Below, piece after piece: positions 55,685-64,000 of a stretch of DNA of 64,000 nucleotides (position 1 is the first letter of the stretch; each line of letters opens with the position of its first letter). The stretch comes from Echria macrotheca (lineage: Eukaryota > Ascomycota > Sordariomycetes > Sordariales > Schizotheciaceae). The position numbers were made by a program, and so were the translations under genes. The notes beneath the pieces were generated by a model. It was not told the origin of the DNA. It made no database searches and saw nothing but the letters and a program-made list of their open reading frames with translations. The DNA lies in the NCBI GenBank assembly GCA_030411725.1, contig MU839835.1, forward strand, positions 62,001-126,000, given 5' to 3'.

Positions 55685-56027
55685 ATGAGACTTTTCTCAT
55701 TTCTTATCGCTACCCTGACGCTCCTGGGGACCGCCGTTGCGGTGGATGTCCAGAAGTCGGTGATCATCACGTACCCCGATTCAACGCCCGAGTGGGTCCT
55801 GGACAAGGCAAAGACGGCCATCAAGGACAGCGGCGGCGTCATCACCCACGAGTACCAATTAATCAGGTAGGCTTCTTTGGACACAGTCGTCTGCGACTTT
55901 CAAGCTAACTTGAGCCAGGGGTTTCGCGGCTGAACTTGGGGAGAAGGTCCTCGACACCGTGACAGCCTGGGGCCAAGAGTATAACGCCCGCATCGAGGAG
56001 AACCAGGTTTTGTCAGCGTTTAAGTGA
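55685..56027 (+). CDS. small secreted inhibitor I9-domain protein
   Basis: Exons 55685-55866 and 55919-56027 (intron GTAGGC..GCCAG) give 96 aa. Residues 1-20 (MRLFSFLIATLTLLGTAVAV) form a signal peptide with an AVA-type cleavage site. The rest is one inhibitor I9/proteinase-B-inhibitor fold: KSVIITYPDSTPEWVLDKAK, then DSGGVITHEYQLIRGFAAEL (the typical G..H.Y....GFAA pattern of subtilisin propeptides and Pbi2). It lacks any protease domain, so it would act as a free-standing subtilisin-type protease inhibitor or chaperone. Unlike yeast Pbi2, which is cytosolic/vacuolar, this one carries an export signal. The start is the only Met that gives the signal peptide. Confidence 0.85.
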
Positions 56028-57097
56028 TGGCTGGACGACGTGGTCAGAAACGAGGATGCGATGATCGAACAGTGATTCCTCTACGACATGGGAGGCGCCC
56101 GCAGTTGGGGGCTTGCAACCTCGAAAAGAAGATATGAAACGGAGTTGGATAGGCGTTTTGCGGCAAGCTCACAGTGCTGTTTGGGAGGACTGGGTTGCGT
56201 ATGGCTTGCTTGAGTGTTGCTATTACTATCACCTAGACTTTGCAAATATTTCTTCATGAATTCCTGATCCCTGAGGCGCTGTTCCCCGGAGAAGTTGGGG
56301 TCCGAAGAAGTTGAGGTCAGGCGTATTCGGTGAATGGGTTCCCTGCTGGTATCTGGATGAAGAGTGGAAGCAGCTGCTGGCGGATTTGACATCTTCGTCT
56401 CAACTCCCGAAAAGGTAGGTTCGTCAAACCTTCAGCCCTTTGGAGCCTGTCACGAGGGATGTAACGACGCACCGCTCGTGGTCGTTGCCGCTGTGCACCT
56501 TCGTCTGATCCGAGCGGGGATCGAGTCAAGGCAGGTACCGCCCATCAGCTCAAAGAGGCGCAACAAAGAAGACGAGACGGACAAAGACTCGAACAACAGC
56601 TTTCTGGTCGTCAGGAACCACGTCGCCACTGTCCCTGACGGATGAATGCTGCGACTTGCACTGTGGAGGCTCGTCATGCAGGCCGCTGCAGGCGCCCAGA
56701 CCCCTGCGGTGGGCAACGTGGGGAACAGGCCTAATCGATAACAGGCCAGAGAGCTTCACAATTCATCGCAGCATTGACGCGGCTGGAACGGGCGAATGAG
56801 CAACAAAAGAGCTGGGAACAATGCCCTTCTTCCAGCACAACGACGCCTGCGCCGAACAACTATGAAACGCCAGAGTCCCGGCTGAGCTCTTGGTTACGCT
56901 GTGCGCCATCGTCTTTGCTTTTAAACCATGTGCCTCGCCCCCTCGCTGGCCTGACACGCATTCCGATTTCGATTTCGAGAGACCCGCTTTCGCGAATCGA
57001 CGTCGACCTCGATCCCGGCCCCGGAGGCCCATGTCCTCCCGACCACCACCACGACACGTCCTCGTGCTTTGATCACTGTCACGACCGCCGTGTCACC
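56028..57097. other. intergenic, upstream of hookA
   Basis: About 1.07 kb. The hookA frame is open in its 5' leader from 56774 but lacks conserved character before 57098. A 103-codon minus-strand frame at 56392-56081 is listed separately as a doubtful gene. Nothing else seen. Confidence 0.5.
56081..56392 (-). CDS. doubtful small hypothetical protein
   Basis: A 103 aa frame starting MSNPPAAASTLHPDTSREPI with one helix-like stretch (GEQRLRDQEFMKKYLQSLG). I recognise no family. The composition is compatible with a small disordered fungal protein, but the frame lies in an intergenic region beyond the 3' end of the I9 gene and could be chance. Confidence 0.22.
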   Translation of the reverse strand: MSNPPAAASTLHPDTSREPIHRIRLTSTSSDPNFSGEQRLRDQEFMKKYLQSLGDSNSNTQASHTQPSPPKQHCELAAKRLSNSVSYLLFEVASPQLRAPPMS

Positions 57098-59818
57098 ATG
57101 ACGCAGTTTAGCAGCTCTACGCAGGCTGCCCTGCTGCGGTGGATCAACACGTTCGACACGAGGCGCAAGGCCGCCTCTCTGGCCGATCTTCAGGATGGCG
57201 TCGTGCTCGGGCAAGCTCTCGAGCAGATGCTTGCTCCCGAGTTCCAGAGCTCATCCCTCCTCCAGCACCCGACGACCCACGAGGAGAACAAACAGAACCT
57301 CGAGATGGTCTACCGCGGCCTCGCGAGCTTCCTCCGTAGCGACAACCCCTTCCTCGCCCCATCCCCGTCCGAATTCCGTGCCATGGTCGAACACCCCGAC
57401 GACAACTCGATCTGCGACTTCATCTGTGTATTCTTGACGGCTGCCTGTCTAGGCAGTCTGTCGAGGACATACGTTCCGAGGGTCATGTCTCTCGACAAGA
57501 CCACGCAGGGCGAGATAGCAAAGATCATCAGCCAGAAGCACCAGTTGAAGGCGGAGCGGGAAGAAAAGGCACTGGAACACCATCTGCCAGATACCGACGA
57601 CCTGGATTCTGTGGCTCTCCGAGACCCTGCCCTGATGGAGGAGGAGCTCAACCAGGTCAAGGAGAAGTACGAGATGCTCAAGAAGCAGAACGCCGACCTT
57701 CAATCTCGGATTGATAAGCTTTTGGATACACGAGAAGCTGTTCTCCATGAACTTCGGGTAGCCCAGGATGAACTCGCAGCCCAGAAGAAGGCGCGGGGAA
57801 CTGATGCGTCCAACGCCATCAGGGATCTGCGGAACGAAATCCGGGACAAGATGGCTGAGATCGACCGACTGGAAGACCTGGCCGAAAAGGAGACGCTGAA
57901 AGCCACGAGGTTAGAAAAGGAGAACGAAAGCCTCCGCGCAAAGGTCGAGCGGCTGAAGGACCTGGAAGACAAGGTCACCGTTCTTGAGCACGAGAACAAA
58001 CAGCAGCAACAGCAAATAAAAGGTCTCGAGAACTACAAGAAGAAGGCGCAGGATCTTACCGTCATTCAGCAACGAAACAGGGTTCTCGACGAGCAGATCC
58101 TGCAGCTGGAGCAAGATCTCAGAGACCTCGAAGACCTCAAGCTTCTCAACAGGAAACTGCAAAAGGAGATTGAAGAGAAGTCCAAGGTCCTGGCTAACAA
58201 CGAGCAGGAGATCATCTACACGATTCAGTCCAAGAATGTGTTGCAAGACACAAACGAGGAGCTCAAGAGGAGGGTCGAGTATCTCGAGTCCAGGCGCCAA
58301 CTGGATGAGAGCACCATCAAGGAGCTTCAAGACCAGCTACAGCTCTCAGATGTGCCACCGATGCGGATACCCGACAGCCCGGGCGCAAGCGCCAGCAAGT
58401 TCAGTCTTGAGCAAGAGCTCGAGACGACGTCGGATCCCCTCGTCGCTCTCCGTGTAGAGATCTCGCGGCTCAGAGCCGAGAACAACGTGCTGCGCAACAA
58501 CGTGACGGTCGTCTCGGAGAATGAGAAACTTCGTGGTGAGCTGGATTTGGCTAACCAGAAGGTTGATCATCTCCGGCTTCAGTGCACAGAGGCTATGGAG
58601 AAGGAGGCCGTCACCCAGGAGCAGCTACAGGCCATGGTCAACAACATGACCGGAGAAGAGTTAGTTTCCGGGATTAATGCTGCCCTCAAGCTTGGCCCAC
58701 TATCGCTGACACCCCGTTATAGGTCTGCCGCTTTCATCAAGCTTCGCCGCGATTATCTCGACGCCATCAAGGATGTCGAGATGTACCGGAAGAAGATACA
58801 GGACCTGGAAGCCGTGGCTGCCGATAGGGAGCGAGAGTTGCTCCATGTCAAGACGGACCTGAACGTCATCGGCCAGGAGCAGACCACCGCGCTCGCCGCC
58901 CTCAAGTCGTCGGATGAGTTCATCTCGGACTCGCTCAAGACAGAGCTGGATGCGACGCGCCGACAGGCCTCGCAAAAGTCGTTTGAGCTTGACGAGATGA
59001 AGGAACAGCTGATGGCTGCGTTGGTGTCCAAGGACAAGATCCGCAAGCAACTCGACGACGCCATCGCCGCCGCCGCCAACGGACAGCCAGCTCCCGAGGA
59101 AGCCACCAAGGGCAGAAAGGAGGATGCCGAGAAGATTGACAAGCTCAAGGCTGCTCTCCGGCTCAAGATCGAGGTAGGTGAAGCAGAATCTCCCAAGTCA
59201 AGAAAGGCGAGCCATTACCCCAAGATTGTTCCTCCATCTCCTGAGGCCAAGCAACCTCGGGACAAGCGACTTCGGGAATCAGAATCCTGCCGGCAGATGT
59301 GATGTCTGCGTGGCCTGGCCTGTCCTCTCTATTCTTCTACCTTATATATTCCCCCTATATACGGGAACCGCTGTGGACACGCTAACACGGGAAAGCAACT
59401 CGAGAAATCCGAGCACGAGAAGTACGAGCTGCAACGTCGGCTCAAGGCCACGGAGAACGGAGGCGCCTTTGCGGCACAAAAGGTATGTTGTCATATATCG
59501 TCTATAATTAATTTTTCTATATCGTTCACTCTGATTGCAACCCGTGAAATTCCATGCTGACATGTGTGACCAGGCTACCTACGACCAGGAGATCAAGACT
59601 CTGCAGCGCGAGAACGCGATGATGACGACGGCATGGTATGATCTGACTAGTCGTCTGCAGAGCAACCACGTCGTACTCCAGAGGCGACAGGACGCGCCCA
59701 AGAGCTGGCTGATGAAGCAGAGGCAGCAAGTCAACGGTGAGAAGAATTCTTGTCACTCTACTGTCCTTGATCATCTTGTATTCTGATAAAGAGAGTAGCT
59801 ACCACGCCTCGGAGATAG
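57098..59818 (+). CDS. hookA: HookA, endosome-dynein adaptor of the Hook family
   Basis: Cytoplasmic adaptor linking early endosomes (through the FTS-Hook-FHIP complex) to dynein-dynactin. Exons 57098-58659, 58723-59173, 59396-59482, 59574-59736 and 59799-59818 join to 760 aa. The N-terminal Hook domain (about 1-160) reads QAALLRWINTFDTRRKAASL, DGVVLGQALEQMLAPEF and SICDFICVFLTAACLG. From about 180 to 690 is nearly continuous coiled coil (EELNQVKEKYEMLKKQNADL onward). The late exons carry QLEKSEHEKYELQRRLKAT, then YDQEIKTLQRENAMMTTAWY and the C-terminal WLMKQRQQVN|ATTPRR. Ending at 59302 by reading through the 59174 donor (GTAGGT) would lose this conserved tail. Intron 58660-58722 is 63 nt and stopless. 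Confidence 0.9.
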
Positions 59819-60775
59819 GGGCTCGGGGGGAATGCGTAGTTTTCGTCTTTTCACCTCGTCGATACATGTTCGGTGTTGTTGCTCGGTGCGGTCTTTTGCA
59901 TCTGGGAATCTCAGTATGTCCATGTCCCGAGAAGGCGGCACAAGGGCTAGCTAGGTTTCCGGAAGTCCATATGGCATAGCGTTTTTGGTGGTGGTGAATT
60001 ATTTTCTATCATGTTCATAGCATCGTTTTTCTTTTTCTTTTTGGTTTCATCTGGAATCCTGGATGGATGGGTGGATGGACGCATGGTTGGTTGGAAATTC
60101 GTTCGGGGAGGGAGGAACCTGGTTGTCCATAGATATTACATATCGGCTTGGTTTGGTTTGGTCTTCTTTTTTTTGTAATTGTCTTTGAAATACCCAATGG
60201 CAGGAATAGATTCGGATGGATGAGGTCGTATAGAAACTTGTTCGGAGATCCATGTGTTGTTGCTCCAAGTGTACTCTTAGTTTGGGTTGAACCCTGAACG
60301 ATGCTCGGCTATGTACCATCTACCATGCATGTCGGCAAGCATATCAAAGTCAAAATCACACACTCCCAAGACCGGCAATTTCAGAATCTCGCTCAGATTA
60401 CACATACAACGTACAACTACCAGTCTCCATGGACGAGGAACAAAGTTCAGGGGAGGATGAAAAGTGCCGCCCTATCCCCTTCATCCCCGACACAGGAAGT
60501 AGTCCATTTTTCATCCCCCCTCTTTCTCTCCCACCACACCCACATACAATCCCCCTTTCTCGTACCCAGCCGGTAAGATGGCCGAGAGGTTCGTTTCATA
60601 GGTCCACGTAGGTAGACCAGAGTCCCCCTTTGCCCTACCATCCTCAGGAGAATCATGGAGTCCTTGCAGCCTTTCAACCATTAGGTCTAGGGAGCCACCT
60701 CTACCACGCCTTGCTAAAGTACACCACCAAATCCATTTCCCTGGGATTCAGCCGATCTGACGACGACGCGCTCGT
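59819..60775. other. convergent intergenic region, hookA and adk1
   Basis: About 950 bp. A gatggatgggtggatggacg low-complexity run lies at 60062-60080, with several T-runs around 60030-60180. No gene seen. Confidence 0.6.
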
Positions 60776-61808
60776 CTACGAGGATGAGCGAGCCGCAAGC
60801 TTGCCGAGGATGCGACTGCCGGCCGAGCCGGCCTTGGCCTTGTCCCCATCAAAAATAGCGAGCAGGCTCTTCCACACCTGGCCGGGCTCCTGGCTGGCGT
60901 CGACGGCCTGGTGGATGCCCGTCTTCTGGTAGTACTCGACCACGGGGGCCGTCTGCTTGTGGTACGTGGCCAGGCGCTTCTTGAGCGCCTCGGCGTTGTC
61001 GTCGCTGCGCTGGATCAGCGGCTCGCCCGTCACGTCGTCCGTCATGGGCACCTTGGGCGGGTTGAAGGTGGCGTGGTACGAGCGGCCGCTGGCCGGGTGG
61101 ACGAGGCGGCCCGTGATGCGCGCCACCAGCAGCGCGTCGTCGATCTGGAGCTCGACCGCGTGCTGGAGCGGGCGGTTGCGCTCGCGGAGCATGCTGTCGA
61201 GGCCCTCGGCCTGCGGGACGGTGCGGGGGAAGCCGTCGAGGATGAATCTATTTTGGAGAGAAATATTTTGTTAGGTTGGAACTCGACAGACAAAAAGCTG
61301 GTGGTGGTGGGAGACGTACCCGCCCTTGCACTCTGGGTTGTTGTCCAGCTCCTCCTTGATCATGCCAATGACAATGTCATCGCTCACCAGACCGCCCTGG
61401 TCCATGATCTTTTTGGCTTCCCGGCCCAGCGGCGTCTTCTTGGCCACCTGCGACCTCAGCATGTCACCCGTTGCCTACGAGATCAAAAATACGTCAGCGA
61501 CCACCGTCCTAGCGCAACCGAGAACGTCAATTGGCTCACCAGATGACAGCAGCCAAACTTCTCCTTGATCTTGGGTGCTTGTGTCCCCTTGCCTATCGCA
61601 AAAAACATGCTGGTTAGCTTCGACTCTTGGGCGGAGGGCAGGTTTCCGAACCGGCTCCGGGGGGCCCGATGAGCAGCATGCGGATCTCCTCGGTCGTCTT
61701 GGGCGCGCTGCTGCCGCCGAAATTCCTATGCTCCAGGGCTTTTACCCGGCCCTCGAGGCTCTCGATGATGCCGTGCAGGCGCTTGACCTCATCGTCGATG
61801 TAGCCCAT
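60776..61808 (-). CDS. adk1: adenylate kinase (Adk1)
   Basis: Catalyses ATP + AMP = 2 ADP in cytosol and mitochondrial intermembrane space. Exons 61808-61652, 61592-61540, 61474-61320 and 61247-60776 give 278 aa. The P-loop LLIGPPGAG|KGTQAPKIKE (about 46-60) is split by the first intron, whose donor is GTTCGG rather than GTRNGT. Then come ATGDMLRSQVAKKTPLG, DEGG-type loop DQGGLVSDDIVIGMI, FILDGFPRTVPQAEGLDSML (AMP and core motif) and the LID RLVHPASGRSYHATFNPPK with the DDVTGEPLIQRSDDN segment. It is a long-LID type. An N-terminal 40-residue helical extension precedes the core, common in filamentous fungi. Every exon junction restores canonical sequence. Confidence 0.96.
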
Positions 61809-62592
61809 TTTGAACTCGTAGGCAACGCCGTTGTTGGGACCTGACCAAGGTCTTTTTTTTGTCTGGAGCGAATTCGGGGGCGCGAGGCGAGGCGAGAGCG
61901 GAGGAGGGATTCAACAACGTCCGCCGGCGGGGAAAGAAGAGAGGAATTGGAGCCTCGGGGGTCGCGGGGAAGGAAGGGTGGAGGATGTGAGGAGGACAAA
62001 GGTTGAATAGGGACGAAATTTGGCACAGCACCAGAAAGTCTGGCTGGCGATTTTTTTAGAGCGCGGCTTTGCAAGGGTCTGCGCAGGGAACAGGTTGCGA
62101 CACCGCAGACGCAGATGCAGCGGGTTTGTTGCTTTCTGGCGCGTGCGCCTCCGGGAATTGCTTCACTCAACCCGCGCAACGCGCAGCTCTGAAGATTTGA
62201 TGTCTCTGTTGATAACTCCTCAAGTTCGACGAGGGCTGATCTTCTAAAACCTTTGCTTCTACCTATGTCATCCAAGATGCTCTGCATATCCTGCTGTATT
62301 CCATCTTGGCCATATGGGCGCCCGAGCAACAAGTTCCTGTCCGCCGAGGTACCTTCGGGAACGGAGCTCCCCGCAGCCGCGAATCAGGAGGTAGAATCGC
62401 GCAACACCGGCAACTCGGGTGAATGGACCTTGCAGCAGGGTCAATGGATCACCATGTGGGGTTGCAGGCAGTACCCTAACCCTGGTGTCAACATCGTTGA
62501 AGAAGCTTGGATGGTACTGATGCTCGACAATAAGGCTAGATACAGCCCCTGCTGAACGTGGAATGGTGAGGATATCTCTGCTGAGAGCCAAG
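61809..62592. other. upstream of adk1, downstream of unknown gene
   Basis: About 780 bp. No supportable gene; a telomere-like taccctaaccctgg lies at about 62472-62485. Confidence 0.55.
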
Positions 62593-63441
62593 TCATGTCT
62601 TTGCACTTCCCGGAACACTTCCCTGAACGCTATCCCCCTCGCCATCTCCCCAGATATCCTTGCTCTCCTGCTCGACGGCGTGCATGGCCGTAGCAACCTC
62701 CTCCAGCTTGGCAACCACATCCAGAACTCCCTGGTTCACTCGTTGAAAGTACCGGTCATTGGCCTCCCGCCGCTTCCTGGCGAGAAGGATATCAACCTCG
62801 GTCTCCTCCTCCAGCCTAGCCCCGATCCGTCCAGTGCCTCCCACACCGCTGCTCCCAGGTCTACCGCTCCCGGTCCCCGCCGTGCTCTTAGCTCCGTCCG
62901 TGGCCGCACCGGCGGCTTCGCTCTTTCCAGCCCCGTCAGCTCCCGAAGGCCCAGCATCCGCTCCGCCGGGCGATGTCTTGGCGTTCCCGCTGCTACTGAC
63001 AGTTTCGATCGCGTCATCCGCTTCGCTCCGGGCCCACGCCTGAGCGAGTGCGATCTGGGCCATCCGTAGCTCACCCAGCTTGCGTTCGTGATCCGGCCCA
63101 AAGACACGCGTGCCCCCGCTTGCCGACAGCTCGACCTCCTCGAGCGTCGCCTGCATCTCGGCCCAGAGCGCATCCGTCCTATCGGTTGCGCGTGTGGACT
63201 CACCACGAGGCAGCTGAAGCGGAAGGCTGAGGTTCAACGTCGGCGGCGCATTGCTGGCCTTGTTCGGAGCTCTCACTCCCTGGTCGGGTCGAAGGAGACC
63301 GCCACGACCGAGGGCTACGGCGCCGGCCTGCTGGGCCGTGGTGGTAGCAAGACCGGAAGCCATCATGCCGGGGAGGGAAACATGTGATGCCGTCGGGGAC
63401 GGCAAGAGTGCCTTGGACTTCCCCTTGTCGAGTTGCGCCAT
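62593..63441 (-). CDS. uncharacterised conserved-looking protein, coiled-coil C-terminus
   Basis: Single exon, 282 aa; I do not recognise a named family. It starts MAQLDKGKSKALLPSPTASH. Residues about 90-150 form a helical segment (ALWAEMQATLEEVELSASGG, then ERKLGELRMAQIALAQAWAR). Residues about 150-210 are Gly/Ala/Ser-rich and disordered. Residues about 215-270 are a second helix (RLEEETEVDILLARKRREAN, then YFQRVNQGVLDVVAKLEEVA). Two helices flanking a flexible linker suggest a subunit of a small coiled-coil complex. It is divergently transcribed from the ribosomal protein gene at 63829, 387 bp away. Codon bias and absence of stops support a real gene. Confidence 0.6.
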   Translation of the reverse strand: MAQLDKGKSKALLPSPTASHVSLPGMMASGLATTTAQQAGAVALGRGGLLRPDQGVRAPNKASNAPPTLNLSLPLQLPRGESTRATDRTDALWAEMQATLEEVELSASGGTRVFGPDHERKLGELRMAQIALAQAWARSEADDAIETVSSSGNAKTSPGGADAGPSGADGAGKSEAAGAATDGAKSTAGTGSGRPGSSGVGGTGRIGARLEEETEVDILLARKRREANDRYFQRVNQGVLDVVAKLEEVATAMHAVEQESKDIWGDGEGDSVQGSVPGSAKT

Positions 63442-63828
63442 GGTTACGGATTACATTGTTGCCTTGCGTTGTGAACACAACGTTCCGCGTCCTTGTTCGG
63501 ATGCATGGGTGGTGACCAGCTGAAAGTGAATATGCATTTGGAGAGGCTAAGCAGTTGTGGAGGGGAAGCCCCACACTCTTTCACCGCCCGAGGCAGAATC
63601 TCCCCCACCAATCAGCTCGCTAGGGCTTTCTCGCACTACCGCAGAATTTCAGTCGCAGGCAAAAAAACCAACGACTCCAAGCCAACTTTCAGTCACAACC
63701 AGAGTCCGCGATCAACAACAAATCGGTACGTCCACCCGTTCCTGCCGCCTGCAGCACGTCAACCTCGAGAATACCCATCGCACATTTACTCAAACCCGAA
63801 TTTCAATCGCTAACTTGGTCAAGCAATC
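63442..63828. promoter_or_regulatory. divergent promoter of rps23 and the unknown gene
   Basis: 387 bp between two starts. A pyrimidine-rich, CAAC-rich leader (about 63640-63828) precedes the rps23 ATG, in keeping with a ribosomal protein gene. Exact elements are not visible. Confidence 0.5.
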
Positions 63829-63950
63829 ATGTCTGGTGGAAAGCCCCGTGGTCTGAACGCGGCCCGCAAGCTGCGCAACAACCGCCGCGAGCAGCGGTGG
63901 TCCGATTTGCACTACAAGAAGCGAGCGCTCGGAACTGCCTACAAGTCGAG
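63829..63950 (+). CDS. rps23: 40S ribosomal protein uS12 (Rps23), first exon, truncated by window end
   Basis: Decoding-centre protein of the small ribosomal subunit. The first exon encodes MSGGKPRGLNAARKLRNNRR then EQRWSDLHYKKRALGTAYKS, identical in pattern to eukaryotic S23, and ends in AG|GTACGA at 63950/63951, a donor splice site leaving two bases of a codon. The rest of the gene (including the KPNSAIRK and hydroxylated-proline loop) lies beyond base 64000. Confidence 0.95.
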
Positions 63951-64000
63951 GTACGAACCTTCGCGAGGATACGAATTTCGAATTGGGGAGGTGATGGACT

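Noticed and set aside
56774..57097. N-terminal extension of HookA by 108 codons
   Set aside because: In frame but Pro/Ser/Arg-rich without Hook character; the Met at 57098 begins the conserved Hook domain.

Overview
This window reads as nuclear DNA of a filamentous ascomycete (Pezizomycotina, most likely a Sordariomycete). The genes are close packed, with short 45-110 nt introns bounded by GT..AG and CTAAC/CTGAC-like branch sites. Several products are typical of this group: a HookA dynein adaptor, a PtaB/LDB-type co-regulator with long Gln tracts, a Pex14/17-type peroxin, HbrB and a Gag1-like clamp protein. No bacterial, viral or organellar gene was seen. Assignment below class level is inference.

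Layout. 1-3.2 kb: C-terminal part of Rav1. 4.5-5.6 kb: GAPDH. 7.7-13 kb: an orphan gene followed by a decayed head-to-tail array of its copies, with a retrotransposon gag relic inside; 13.8-13.9 kb holds a tRNA-like locus. 14.4-31 kb: a conserved block with IES2 (INO80), a Pex14-type peroxin, a Gag1-like clamp protein, an SPX-domain phosphate transporter, VPS39 and GON7. 31.5-39 kb: HBRB and PTAB. 39-42.5 kb: a 3.6 kb stretch without genes. 42.5-45.3 kb: ATG8 and coproporphyrinogen oxidase (HEM13), divergent. 45.3-50.9 kb: a gene graveyard with direct and tandem repeats and broken remnants of a DPBB/expansin-like protein, a 3-ketoacyl-CoA thiolase and a calcineurin-like phosphoesterase, plus weaker scraps. 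50.9-63.9 kb: another conserved block with an FAD monooxygenase, a SWIM zinc-finger protein, RPN8, a secreted I9-type inhibitor, HOOKA, adenylate kinase, one unknown conserved-looking gene and the first exon of ribosomal protein uS12/RPS23.

Functional themes. Many genes act on the vacuole/endosome/TOR axis: Rav1 (V-ATPase assembly), Vps39 (HOPS), Atg8 (autophagy), SPX transporter (phosphate), HookA (early endosome motility), HbrB (TORC2) and the Gag1-like protein (possible TORC1 link). These are ordinary separate transcription units and no operon-like organisation is implied. The two degenerate tracts (about 9-13 kb and 45.6-50.9 kb) contrast sharply with the intact blocks around them and hold most of the unusual observations. 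All gene models come from reading splice signals by eye together with family knowledge; no search was run.
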